From an uncultured Ruminococcus sp. (lineage in GTDB: Bacteria > Bacillota > Clostridia > Oscillospirales > Ruminococcaceae), in NCBI GenBank assembly GCA_947624255.1, contig CANQJO010000006.1, positions 1 to 64,000 on the forward strand: a stretch of DNA of 64,000 nucleotides, given 5' to 3'. Each line of letters begins with the position of its first letter. Position 1 is the first letter of the stretch. Below, piece after piece: positions 36,001-43,465 of the stretch. Below the pieces are notes generated by a model. It ran no database searches and was not told where the DNA came from. It saw only the letters and a list, made by a program, of their open reading frames with translations. Made by a program: the position numbers and the translations under genes.

Positions 36001-36843
36001 CCCAACGGCAAGGCAGCAGATCCCGGAACGGCACGTGCTGTCAAGCTCGGCGATGATATGATAAGCCTCGCAGGAACACCTGTAACGATAAATCCTCCGT
36101 ATCTTTTCGAGGATTCGGGCATCAACAAGATCGGTAACACCTATGTTTACAGCTACTGCACAAACTGGAATACAGGCGGTAATCCTTACGGATTCAGCAA
36201 TGCACAGATCGCTTACATGACAAGCGATGATCCTCTCGGACCATTCACCTACAAGGGTGTCGTATTCCCGAATCCCGGTGATATGGGCGGCGGCGGAAAT
36301 AACCACCACTCGATAGTTCAGTTCAAGAACAAGTATTATATGCTTTACCACACAAGAATAGTTGAGGACAGAATGGGCATGGAAAATCTCAATTATCGTA
36401 CACCTCAGATAGATGAGATCTCTGTTTCCGGACTTGACCTCTCCTGCAAGGGTTCACTCAAGGGTGTTTCACAGATCGAAAAGCTCGATCCGTATGCAAA
36501 GGTACAGGCAGAGACAATGTCAAATCAGTCTAAGGATATTGATGTAAACGGATCGGGAGATACGACTGTATCCGGTACGAAGGGAAGCTGGATAAAGGTA
36601 AGCGGTGCTGACTTCTCCAAGGGAGCTGATACGCTGACTATAAGAGCTTCATCAAAGAATGGTGCGGCTATCAAGGTATGCACAGGCGGCACAAGCGGAT
36701 CTGTTGTAACATATGCGGAGATCGAGGCAGGCGGAAATATGGCAGAGGTAACAGTTCCTGTTATTGATCCTCTCAGCGGAAGTAAGGATATCTACTTCGT
36801 ATTCAGCGGAGATATTGACTTTGACTGGTGGCAGTTTGCCTGA
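33028..36843 (+). CDS. cellulosomal bifunctional xylanase: CBM22-GH10-CBM22-dockerin-GH43-CBM6
   Basis: The start is at 33028 (MSFKK), 6-7 bases after AAGGAGG. The 1271-residue product has a signal peptide (1 to about 33) and a CBM22-like module (~36-170). GH10 endo-xylanase follows (~190-550) with acid/base Glu342 in YDICNECV and nucleophile Glu468 in ITELDIS. A second CBM22-like module (~571-725) precedes a type I dockerin (~737-797; GDLNFDGAITSLDM and ADVDRSGKYEVADM calcium loops). The last modules are GH43 (~805-1145, DPGYMVYDG, WMFDPAVLVDDDG) and CBM6 (~1151-1271, VQAETMS ... DFDWWQF). It should bind a scaffoldin cohesin and cut the xylan backbone and arabinose/xylose ends. CBM family calls are by pattern. 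Confidence 0.92.
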   Translation: MSFKKIVAAATSLVCCAGMLPLLPEFTAEKTYASEIVHNDFEVTYEGWHGTDVDIDVTALNGIGLNNTRGMLVSGRQVPSDGAEASKGLYLVGDVDYKYSINVYSETAERFHVMLTCIDMDTEEETTIELASRDAAAGAWTELTAEYKAPKNSCEFRITVTTDTTNDFIFDELNITTEQTEKANAVFAASAQKGLKDEFANYFRVGNILNAGWGSGGTVANSAITANIIKDCNSVECENETKADSVLVQSKCSGTNVGVSLNAASTIIDFCIKNNIGFRGHAFVWHSQTPSWFFKENFNANGNWVSADVMDQRLESYIKNVFDLYQTQYPTLDLFAYDICNECVSDDANRTANYGGAREPGDNNQSGGKSAYVQVYGSNVFVEKAFTYARKYAPSTCKLYYNDYNEYWDHKRDCIYNMCKSLYEKGVLDGVGMQSHVPANATGFAGTDSYIAAMKKYLSIGCDVQITELDISLENGKYSLQDQANKYEAIFRAAMDWNDDPQSTGRVTLIAIWGPNDANSWLKEGSDALLYDKNNQPKLAYTTLTSMIPESQWGDGSNYQGGSGNIVEPNEYGWYYHCPFEGDLEKWSGRGSAELSTSGRTSYVGNEALLVEGRESAWNGAQRALPANPFKPGEEFSFSANVTYFDGPDTDKFFMKLQYVDSEGETQYDTIAEGTGVKGKWLQLVNTNYRIPEDASQMYIYIETEETTNNFYIDEAIGAVGGTGIQGAGQPEVKVVILGDLNFDGAITSLDMAAARYGLIKGISDNSTKKAADVDRSGKYEVADMILIQNYIMGRINEFPVAEKQIDTAAMEALFSSVSPAGSYKLDGENNPLYTQRFGADPGYMVYDGRLYVYMTNDDFEYSNGQIKENSYDVQEISCISTADLVNWTDHGLINVAGSNGAAKWAFASWAPAACHKTINGKEKFFLYFANSGGGIGVLTADSPTGPWSDPLGHALVTGQTPNCSGVVWMFDPAVLVDDDGTGYLYFGGGVPNGKAADPGTARAVKLGDDMISLAGTPVTINPPYLFEDSGINKIGNTYVYSYCTNWNTGGNPYGFSNAQIAYMTSDDPLGPFTYKGVVFPNPGDMGGGGNNHHSIVQFKNKYYMLYHTRIVEDRMGMENLNYRTPQIDEISVSGLDLSCKGSLKGVSQIEKLDPYAKVQAETMSNQSKDIDVNGSGDTTVSGTKGSWIKVSGADFSKGADTLTIRASSKNGAAIKVCTGGTSGSVVTYAEIEAGGNMAEVTVPVIDPLSGSKDIYFVFSGDIDFDWWQFA

Positions 36844-36963
36844 AAAAAAGCGGTTAATGTGCATGATATAATGTGCATTGATGATCTGTCGGCGGCTATC
36901 TGCACAATAAGCGGCAGGCAGAGATAAATAATTCCAAATGATTGTTGTAAGGGACAAATCAGG

Positions 36964-36993
36964 AAACAGCCGTACTTAGTACGGCTGTTTTTC
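36964..36993 (+). terminator. terminator after the xylanase
   Basis: A perfect 12-bp stem AAACAGCCGTAC/GTACGGCTGTTT with a 3-base loop, followed by TTC TT. About 120 bases after the stop; the interval holds no gene. Confidence 0.85.
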
Positions 36994-37029
36994 TTATAGT
37001 ATGGACGGCAATTTGCAGTCTGATAAACG

Positions 37030-37068
37030 AGTGCTCCCTAAAAATCTATCAGATCATTAGGGAGCACT
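37030..37068 (-). terminator. hairpin downstream of htrA
   Basis: A perfect 12-bp stem (AGTGCTCCCTAA at 37030-37041, TTAGGGAGCACT at 37057-37068), about 40 bases beyond the htrA stop. There is no clear U-tract, so termination is plausible but not certain. Confidence 0.5.
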
Positions 37069-37107
37069 ATTATAAGGAGAAGATGTATTATTGGGAGAGT
37101 TCGTGTA

Positions 37108-38547
37108 TTAGTTCTTTACGGCAGGCTGATCTTCCATGCCGGCATTTTCCTCTTGAAGTGTGAGTTCTACCTGAATATCCTGACCGTTTCTGCTGATGGT
37201 AAGAGTTATCGTATCTCCGGCTTTATATTTGTTTTTGACCTTGTTTAATTCATCTGAGGTAGTAATAGCCTCACCCTCGATATCAATGATAACATCGCCT
37301 ATCTGCAGACCGGCAAGATCGGCAGCACTGCCCTCTTCAACGGTACGGACATACACTCCCATCGGAATGTTGAAGTAGCTTGCGTAAGCCTCAGTAACAT
37401 CTGATGCAGTTATACCGATCTGAGGTCTGCCCTTTACATGATTGTAGTTGATAAGATCGTCGATGATGACCTTTGCATCACTGATCGGAATAGCGAAACC
37501 AAGACCTTCGACAGTTGCACTGCCGTAGCTGGAGGACATTTTTGCTGAATTGATCCCAATGACCTGACCGCAGCTATTGAGGAGCGGACCGCCCGAGTTA
37601 CCGGAATTGATAGCAGCATCAGTCTGAATAAGGTTCATATTCTTATCGTTGATAGTGATCTGTCTGTTGAGAGCCGATACGATACCGCTTGTGACAGAGC
37701 CGAACAGATCAAAACCGAGAGGATTTCCTACGGCAATTACAAGCTCTCCGACACGGAGATCACTGCTGTCGCCGAACGTGGCAGGTTTAAGCCCGTTAGC
37801 ATCGACCTTGAGGACGGCGATATCTGTTTCAGTGTCATAGGCGATGATCTTGGCATCCTGTTTGCTTTCATCGCTGAAAAGAACAGAGACCTCGATAGCT
37901 TCACCGGCGTTATAAGTTTCGTCATCGTAGATCACATGGGCGTTTGTGACGATATATCCGTCAGAGGTCATAACGATACCTGTGCCGGTAGCAACAAACT
38001 GCTGAGTGCCGCCTGTTCCCCAGTATCCGTAATTGGCAGTGACACTGAATGTTGCGGATATTCCGACAACTGAGGGCATTATATCCTCCACGATATCCGG
38101 GATGGATTTTGCATCATCACGTGATGCAAGCTGAATAAGACTCGGCATATCCTTATCGGTGCTGTTTGTATCGACAGCACTGATCGGCTGTTTGGTATCA
38201 TCTGAAACCGTTTCTTCTGACGGTTCAAGCTCAGACAGCTTGCTGTTGCTCTTGCTTTCGTTATATATTTTATAGCCTTGGACCGATCCGAAACCGACTA
38301 TAGCCAGTGAGAGGACAAATGCAACGGCTTTAAGTCCTCGATTTTTCCGGGGCTTTTTATTTTTTGCGGAGTTTTCTGAAACGTATGCATACGAGGCAGC
38401 AGGGGAATCGTTTCCGGTTTCGGAGTGACTGCTGCTTTGGTACTGTGAGTATTCATAAACGTTTTCTGTCATTCCGCTGTTTTGAGGAGTTACCGGCTCT
38501 TCGATGTTATCGGTACCGTTCTGATAATCGTTGAAATTGTCTGACAT
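37108..38547 (-). CDS. htrA: HtrA/DegP-type membrane serine protease with PDZ domain
   Basis: I start at the ATG at 38547 (MSDNFNDY), since AAAGG is too close to the ATG three codons earlier. The 479-residue product has a Ser/Asn-rich cytoplasmic N-terminus (1 to about 85) and one transmembrane helix (near 88-110). An extracytoplasmic trypsin-like domain follows, with the triad in TNAHVIYDD, DTETDIAVLKV and NSGNSGGPLL, and one PDZ domain (about 370-460, GVYVRTVEEGSAADLAGLQIGD). This is the usual Gram-positive HtrA design for surface protein quality control. The 5' region contains a 10-bp inverted repeat (38567-38648). Confidence 0.95.
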   Translation of the reverse strand: MSDNFNDYQNGTDNIEEPVTPQNSGMTENVYEYSQYQSSSHSETGNDSPAASYAYVSENSAKNKKPRKNRGLKAVAFVLSLAIVGFGSVQGYKIYNESKSNSKLSELEPSEETVSDDTKQPISAVDTNSTDKDMPSLIQLASRDDAKSIPDIVEDIMPSVVGISATFSVTANYGYWGTGGTQQFVATGTGIVMTSDGYIVTNAHVIYDDETYNAGEAIEVSVLFSDESKQDAKIIAYDTETDIAVLKVDANGLKPATFGDSSDLRVGELVIAVGNPLGFDLFGSVTSGIVSALNRQITINDKNMNLIQTDAAINSGNSGGPLLNSCGQVIGINSAKMSSSYGSATVEGLGFAIPISDAKVIIDDLINYNHVKGRPQIGITASDVTEAYASYFNIPMGVYVRTVEEGSAADLAGLQIGDVIIDIEGEAITTSDELNKVKNKYKAGDTITLTISRNGQDIQVELTLQEENAGMEDQPAVKN

Positions 38548-38566
38548 AAAAATCATCCTTTCGCTT

Positions 38567-38648
38567 ATGAGGTGCTGTGAGCATTCTTAATTTTGAAACA
38601 CTGCGCAGGCTGTTTTCAATCATGCTTGATCTCTAAGGAGCACCTCAT
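38567..38648 (-). promoter_or_regulatory. inverted repeat in the htrA leader
   Basis: ATGAGGTGCT (38567-38576) and AGCACCTCAT (38639-38648) are perfect reverse complements bracketing 62 bases, placed 20-100 bases upstream of the htrA start. It could fold as a leader hairpin that hides or exposes the ribosome-binding region, or be a split operator. Confidence 0.5.
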
Positions 38649-38734
38649 CATTACAAGTATAATTATAATCTTCAATGTGATAAAAATATGATAGCAAATA
38701 GAAAAAACAGATAATTTCTGTGAAATGTTTATGC

Positions 38735-38769
38735 GGAAAAATGGGCGTTCCGTGAAACAGAACACCCAT
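38735..38769 (-). terminator. terminator after the thioesterase
   Basis: On the minus strand the stem ATGGGTGTTCT/GGAACGCCCAT (two non-Watson-Crick positions) is followed by TTTTT. It is 6 bases beyond the thioesterase stop. Confidence 0.7.
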
Positions 38770-38774
38770 GTTCA

Positions 38775-39167
38775 TTATGGTAATTTTGATTTAGCTTTTG
38801 CGGTGAATTTTTCGCCGTAAACAAGGAAACGCTTATGTACTCCCTCACCAATGAGCCCTGCATCGTCCTCAGCAGTGACTTTGAATGTGAATTCTCTGCC
38901 GGTTATTGAGGAAAGCTCAGCTCTTGCGGTAATATTCATTCCCGGAGGTGTCGCAGAGGTGTGGCGGATATTCATTTCTGTTCCGACAGTGGTTTCATCG
39001 TTTTCAAGAAAGGGTCCAAGACATTTGCAAGCAGCCTTTTCCATGAGTGCGATCATTGCCGGAGTCGCAAGCACCTCAAGGCTGCCGCTGCCGACATTTA
39101 CGGCAAGCATCTCCTCATTGACCGGAGAATACACCTCAGCGCAGATATTCTCTTTCATATCCTTCAT
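38775..39167 (-). CDS. hot-dog fold thioesterase, FlK-like
   Basis: A 130-residue hot-dog protein. The segment LATPAMIALMEKAACKCLGPFL, the VGTEMNIRHTSATPPG loop and the final RFLVYGEKF match the family of fluoroacetyl-CoA thioesterase FlK and related small acyl-CoA thioesterases; the conserved Thr, Glu and His are present. These hydrolyse small acyl-CoAs, and the physiological substrate here is unknown. The ATG has AAGGAGTGTAGTC upstream and lies 11 bases after the LtaS-like gene, so it is in the same operon. Confidence 0.85.
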   Translation of the reverse strand: MKDMKENICAEVYSPVNEEMLAVNVGSGSLEVLATPAMIALMEKAACKCLGPFLENDETTVGTEMNIRHTSATPPGMNITARAELSSITGREFTFKVTAEDDAGLIGEGVHKRFLVYGEKFTAKAKSKLP

Positions 39168-39178
39168 GACTACACTCC

Positions 39179-41119
39179 TTATTTTGTTACAGGTGACGCA
39201 GAATACAGATCTCCCACGATACGATCGTAAGTTAAAAGGTCAAGTTCCTCATTATGCTGTATACTGTCGTCATAGGAGGTAGAATAGATCGGCAGTGTCT
39301 CCATGAATTCCATCATTTTCTCGATAAACGCATCATGAGGAGCGTCGATAATATTCAGGATGACATACGGCATATAGAAGAATGAGAATTTTTCATCCGG
39401 TACAGAGGAAAAATCGGCATCATAGTTGCTCCAGAGGAAGTATTTCTGCTCATAAAGCTGACTGCAATTCTCACCGGTCAGACCGAGCTGATTATAGACA
39501 CTCGTTTCGCCTCTGAGTGACGGGAAGTGATCGCCGACAAAGAAAACAAGCGTAGGCTCATCTATTTTTGCGAGCTCCTCAAGGAATACATTGAGATCCT
39601 CGTTGGTATGCTTGATCCATGTGAGGTAGTTGCCGAATTCATCATCGGGATCTTCTCCCTGATTATAGGGCTGATGGTTCTGCATGGTCGTAGTGTGTAT
39701 ATATATAGGATCATCGGAGGTATTCACCAGATCTATGAGCTGATCGAAAACAGTGGCATCGTCAACGTATGTTCCGAAATGCTTTATATCAACGGTAAAA
39801 TCAGTCTCACCGGTCTGATCATCATGGAAGAGCATATTCTTGAATCCGAGATGTGCATATTTTGTCTCTCTGCCGTAGAAGCTGCCGATGAAAGGATGTA
39901 CATAGGCGGTGTTGTATCCCCAGCTGTTGTAATATTGAGCCATTGACGGAAGATCACGTTCGGCAAGCTCTCTCTGCGGCATATTCGGATCATTGATACC
40001 CTTTACGGGAAGACCGAACATCAGTTCAAATTCCGAGCGGACCGTCCAGCTTGCATAGGTGGGAGTAATGATAGTGCCGCTTTTTCCCTCGGCGCAGGCC
40101 TTGTCGAAATACTCATAGTATGAGTCGTCAACATCAAGCCGGTCGAAGACTCGGAAATCGGCATATGATTCGCTCATAATGAAGATAACATTCGGTTTTA
40201 CACCGCCGTTGAAGTCGCCGCCCGTAACGGCGTTCACATTCATCACCTGCTGAATGCGGTTTTTATCGTAGTCATCGGGCTCGACAAGGCGGTTTGAATA
40301 GTCCTCCGAGGCAGTCTGTACGAGAAATGCGAGGAAGCCGTTCTTATCGAATTTTTCCTTTAGAAGAATATCATTGCTTGCAGCGGTGGTATCTATCTTG
40401 AAAAATTTGTATACCGGGTCGTAGAATCCCGGAACCATAACGATCGCAGCAAAAGAGAGCACACAGGCTGTTGCAGCGATAACACGATTTATGGGCCGTA
40501 TTTTTATTTTCGGATTGAAATAGAATACGATCAGGATAAAAGCTATCGTCACGATATACGCAAGGACAAGTGCCCATGTGATCTTTATGTAGGCAAAGGA
40601 TTTAAGGTTCTTGACACTTTTGAACAGTCTCATATCCGAGAGCAGAAGATGGTTGCCGTTGGTATTGTATTTGAAAAGCTCGGTAGTGCTCAGAGCGAGA
40701 TAAATAATGCTGTGAACGAGGACGGCAAGCCGGCCGCTTTTGAAAAGTGCCAGCAGGAATATGAAGATAAGCGATGTGGTAAGAATGTTGAATATCATTA
40801 CGGTAGGATGATCTGTCAGAAAATGCAGATAATATGTAATTGTTTTTCCTTGGATTATTTCAGCCATGCTTGATATGAACAGGGGGAAAATGATAAGAAG
40901 TATGATATTCAATTTGCTGAATCTTTGGGAATTTTCCCTGCACTTGTCATTCAATCTTTTTATAAATGAGGGCTTATTGCTTTCGGGAGACTTCGCTGTG
41001 CCGGAGCTTTTCAACGGCTCTGAAACATCGCTCATCTCAGCTGCTCCGGTATTATTCTCCGGAATTTCGGAAGCATTTACGGCGGATCTTTTTACTTTAT
41101 CCACAGACTTTTTAGCCAT
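39179..41119 (-). CDS. LtaS-type membrane sulfatase/phosphoglycerol transferase
   Basis: A 646-residue protein: a charged N-terminus, five transmembrane helices (about residues 70-260) and a C-terminal extracellular alkaline-phosphatase-like domain. Metal and catalytic motifs are IFIMSESYADF (Glu), TPTYASWTVRSEFELM (Thr nucleophile), MQNHQPY and FVGDHFPSL. These fit lipoteichoic acid synthase and related phosphoglycerol transferases. It is likely to polymerise or decorate a cell-surface glycerophosphate polymer, but the acceptor cannot be told. It has a promoter at 41218-41246. Confidence 0.9.
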   Translation of the reverse strand: MAKKSVDKVKRSAVNASEIPENNTGAAEMSDVSEPLKSSGTAKSPESNKPSFIKRLNDKCRENSQRFSKLNIILLIIFPLFISSMAEIIQGKTITYYLHFLTDHPTVMIFNILTTSLIFIFLLALFKSGRLAVLVHSIIYLALSTTELFKYNTNGNHLLLSDMRLFKSVKNLKSFAYIKITWALVLAYIVTIAFILIVFYFNPKIKIRPINRVIAATACVLSFAAIVMVPGFYDPVYKFFKIDTTAASNDILLKEKFDKNGFLAFLVQTASEDYSNRLVEPDDYDKNRIQQVMNVNAVTGGDFNGGVKPNVIFIMSESYADFRVFDRLDVDDSYYEYFDKACAEGKSGTIITPTYASWTVRSEFELMFGLPVKGINDPNMPQRELAERDLPSMAQYYNSWGYNTAYVHPFIGSFYGRETKYAHLGFKNMLFHDDQTGETDFTVDIKHFGTYVDDATVFDQLIDLVNTSDDPIYIHTTTMQNHQPYNQGEDPDDEFGNYLTWIKHTNEDLNVFLEELAKIDEPTLVFFVGDHFPSLRGETSVYNQLGLTGENCSQLYEQKYFLWSNYDADFSSVPDEKFSFFYMPYVILNIIDAPHDAFIEKMMEFMETLPIYSTSYDDSIQHNEELDLLTYDRIVGDLYSASPVTK

Positions 41120-41217
41120 TAACGATCATCCCTTCAAAAAATTCCTATAGATGGGAAATCAGCGGAAAAAGCCGATAATTTCCATTAAAATTTGTTTTTT
41201 GATACACTCCGACTGAA

Positions 41218-41246
41218 ATGATACCACAAAAATAAAAAAATTTCAA
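41218..41246 (-). promoter_or_regulatory. promoter of the LtaS-like/thioesterase operon
   Basis: On the minus strand TTGAAA (41241-41246), 17 bases, TATCAT (41218-41223), with an extended TGG before the -10 box. Confidence 0.7.
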
Positions 41247-41334
41247 GGAGAAAAATAATAATTCACCGTTTTGTCACAAAATTCATCGCTTTTGTAATAA
41301 TGCACTGTAAAAATACTGTAAAATTGTGCACTTT

Positions 41335-41405
41335 ATACTAATTTCGCTCTAAAACCCGGGAATATTTGCGGAGATCCCGCACGGATTTCGGAATGAGATC
41401 AGTAT
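41335..41405. repeat. 71-bp MITE-like inverted-repeat element, copy 1
   Basis: The left end ATACTAATTTCGCTCTAAAA aligns with the reverse complement of the right end (ATACTGATCTCATTCCGAAA), with about 70-75% identity over 24 bases. The same ends occur at 46882-47038. The interior has no coding capacity. Boundaries may differ by a few bases. Confidence 0.6.
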
Positions 41406-41419
41406 TAACAATATGCGCT

Positions 41420-42013
41420 TTAGTCTGATATGAGAAGACCGGTTTTGACAGCGTCATTGATAACAGCCTGTATAAGTTCATCAAGCTCCTCTGAGGTGCC
41501 GGAAAATCCGGAATTACGCTGCTTTACCTGTGAGCTGTGTATGCCGTGTTCTTTCCACGAAATGCCTCCCTTGGAGTAATTCAGCAGGAGAGGCTGCATT
41601 CTGTCAAGTATGCCGGCAAATTTTGCTTCGTTAGAAATTTTATCTTCAAATTCACGCCACAGCCCGTAGAATTCCTCCCTCTGATCGTCGGGAAGAAGAC
41701 CGAATATGCGCTGTGCAGCCTTTTCCTCACGTTCAGCCTTTGAGATGGTGCCGACCTCGTCATAGAGGTATGTATCTCCGGCGTCAATTTCCACCACGTC
41801 ATGGAGGAGCACCATTTTTATAGTCCGCAGCACGTCCACCGGTCCATTGGCATATTCAGCCAATGTAAACGCAAGAACAGCAAGATGCCAACTATGCTCC
41901 GCATCGTTTTCCTTTCTGTCCTCATTGAGCACATATGTCTGTCTGTAAATGTTTTTCAATTTGTCAAGTTCAAGCATGAAGCCTATCTGCTTTTTAAGTC
42001 TTTCTGAAATCAT
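41420..42013 (-). CDS. HD-domain phosphohydrolase (YfbR/HDDC2-like)
   Basis: I use the ATG at 42013 (MISERLKK), which has ATAGGAG upstream; the open frame extends into the preceding gene with no start signal. The 197-residue product has the HD signature: NDAEHSWHLAVLA, then LLHDVVEIDAGDT. This fits the HD hydrolase family that includes YfbR-type 5'-deoxynucleotidases, but the exact nucleotide substrate cannot be read from sequence. It lies 10 bases after the FabG-like gene, in one operon. Confidence 0.9.
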   Translation of the reverse strand: MISERLKKQIGFMLELDKLKNIYRQTYVLNEDRKENDAEHSWHLAVLAFTLAEYANGPVDVLRTIKMVLLHDVVEIDAGDTYLYDEVGTISKAEREEKAAQRIFGLLPDDQREEFYGLWREFEDKISNEAKFAGILDRMQPLLLNYSKGGISWKEHGIHSSQVKQRNSGFSGTSEELDELIQAVINDAVKTGLLISD

Positions 42014-42023
42014 AGCAAATCTC

Positions 42024-42743
42024 CTATATGACCATTCCGCCGTTGACGGCAAGAGTCTGACCGGTGATGTATTCCGACTGAGGCGATGCCAGAAATGATA
42101 CGGCATCGGCAATATGACGAGGCTCGCCAAAAGCTCCGAGAGGTATCTCACTGCGGATATCTTCAAGCTCCTGCGGCGAGAAACGGCTGTTCATTCCGGT
42201 CATGATGAACCCCGGAGCGATGCAGTTGACCCTGATGCCTGACGGAGCGACCTCCTTGGCGAGAGCCTTTGTGAAACCGATGACTCCGGCTTTCGATGCC
42301 GAGTAGTCAGCTTCACATGATGCACCGCACTGCCCCCACATTGAGGAGATATTTATTATGCAGCCGCATCTGTTTCTTATCATGGCAGGCAGCACCGCTC
42401 TCGAGCAGTTCAGCGTTCCCATAAGATCTACTTCAAAAATTTTAAGTGAATCCTCAGCCGAAACCGACTGAAACAGTCCGATGTGAGAGACTCCCGCATT
42501 GTTCACAAGCAGTCCGGGATCGCCGTATGTGTTGCTGATATGTTCAATGGTGCGGAAGACATCATCTCTGTCAGATACATCGAATCTTACGGCAGCACCG
42601 CCGATCTCACGTGAGAGAGTCTCGGCTTTTTCCGCAGAATTTAAATATCCCACCACAACAAAGAAGCCGTCATCGGCAAGTTTTTGGCAGACCGCAGATC
42701 CTATACCGCCTGCGCCGCCTGTAACGAGTGCAGTTTTGCACAT
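42024..42743 (-). CDS. fabG: short-chain dehydrogenase, FabG-like
   Basis: A 239-residue SDR with the NAD(P)-binding TGGAGGIG (8-15), NNAG, the catalytic Ser in NISSMWG and YSASKAG (Tyr-x3-Lys). The closing TGQTLAVNGGMVI matches 3-oxoacyl-ACP reductases. It is not next to other fatty-acid synthesis genes, so a role on another beta-keto substrate is possible. Ribosome-binding site TGGAGGCGATATT. Confidence 0.88.
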   Translation of the reverse strand: MCKTALVTGGAGGIGSAVCQKLADDGFFVVVGYLNSAEKAETLSREIGGAAVRFDVSDRDDVFRTIEHISNTYGDPGLLVNNAGVSHIGLFQSVSAEDSLKIFEVDLMGTLNCSRAVLPAMIRNRCGCIINISSMWGQCGASCEADYSASKAGVIGFTKALAKEVAPSGIRVNCIAPGFIMTGMNSRFSPQELEDIRSEIPLGAFGEPRHIADAVSFLASPQSEYITGQTLAVNGGMVI

Positions 42744-42800
42744 AATATCGCCTCCATAAAAATTATATCACAGTAAAAAAGAAAAATCCGGTATAAAAGC

Positions 42801-42829
42801 TTGAATTATTTGTAAATTTATGATAAGAT
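42801..42829 (+). promoter_or_regulatory. candidate promoter of the UPF0291/cdd operon
   Basis: TTGAAT (42801-42806), 17 bases, TAAGAT (42824-42829). Each box is weak, but the spacing is ideal and it lies 33 bases upstream of the GTG start. It faces away from the FabG gene. Confidence 0.4.
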
Positions 42830-42861
42830 ATGAGTATATTAAAATCAACGAGGTGCATATC

Positions 42862-43065
42862 GTGGAACAGAAAAAAATTGATCGGATAAACGAGCTTGCC
42901 CGAAAATCACGGACAAGCGGGCTTACCGATCCTGAAAAGGCAGAGCAGACCGCACTGCGCAATGAGTACAGGAGAGCCGTTATAGGCGATCTTGCAAGCC
43001 GGCTCGATAATACATATATTATGACTCCCGACGGCAAAAAACGCCGTGTGGGAAAGGGCAGGTGA
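42862..43065 (+). CDS. UPF0291 (YnzC/DUF896) family protein
   Basis: I choose the GTG at 42862 (GTG GAA CAG), with GAGGTG 6 bases upstream, over an unsupported start at 42820. The 67-residue product matches the short DUF896 family: RINELARKSRTSGLTDPEKAEQ, then LRNEYRRAVIGDLASRLD. These proteins are small, cytosolic and helical, and common in Firmicutes; the role is not settled. It is followed after 4 bases by cdd. Confidence 0.9.
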   Translation: MEQKKIDRINELARKSRTSGLTDPEKAEQTALRNEYRRAVIGDLASRLDNTYIMTPDGKKRRVGKGR

Positions 43066-43069
43066 TATC

Positions 43070-43465
43070 ATGACGAACGGAGAGCTTTTTTCCATGGCGG
43101 TAGAAGCTGCCGGGAACTCTTACTCAAAATATTCGGGATTTTCCGTGGGTGCGGCTCTTCTTGCCGCTGACGGAAGAGTGTTTACCGGCTGCAATATTGA
43201 GAACTCCTCCTATTCGCTTACAGTCTGTGCGGAGCGTACAGCCCTGTTCAAGGCGGTCTCCGAGGGAGTACGTGATTTCCGTGCCATAGCAATTGCCGGA
43301 GGCAGCAATGGTAACTTTTCAAAGCAGTGTGCTCCGTGCGGAGCGTGTTTGCAGGTCCTTTCCGAATTCTGCGGTGACGATCTTGTGATCGTTCTGTCAA
43401 ACGGTTGGTTCAGGCTTAGCGACCTGCTGCCCATAAGATTCGGTGAGGGGAGTATGAAATGCTGA
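43070..43465 (+). CDS. cdd: cytidine deaminase
   Basis: The start is at 43070 (MTNGELF) behind GGGCAGGTGATATC. The 131-residue product has the zinc and catalytic motif CAERTAL (Cys plus Glu) and PCGACLQVL, the homotetrameric cytidine deaminase pattern with three Cys ligands. It deaminates cytidine and deoxycytidine in pyrimidine salvage. Its stop overlaps the next gene by 7 bases. Confidence 0.95.
   Translation: MTNGELFSMAVEAAGNSYSKYSGFSVGAALLAADGRVFTGCNIENSSYSLTVCAERTALFKAVSEGVRDFRAIAIAGGSNGNFSKQCAPCGACLQVLSEFCGDDLVIVLSNGWFRLSDLLPIRFGEGSMKC

Larger units (their letters stand above)
41120..41419. other. gene-free gap holding a promoter and a small repeat element
   Basis: These 300 bases contain the LtaS-gene promoter (41218-41246) and a 71-bp inverted-repeat element (41335-41405). 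No ORF with a usable start was seen. Confidence 0.7.
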
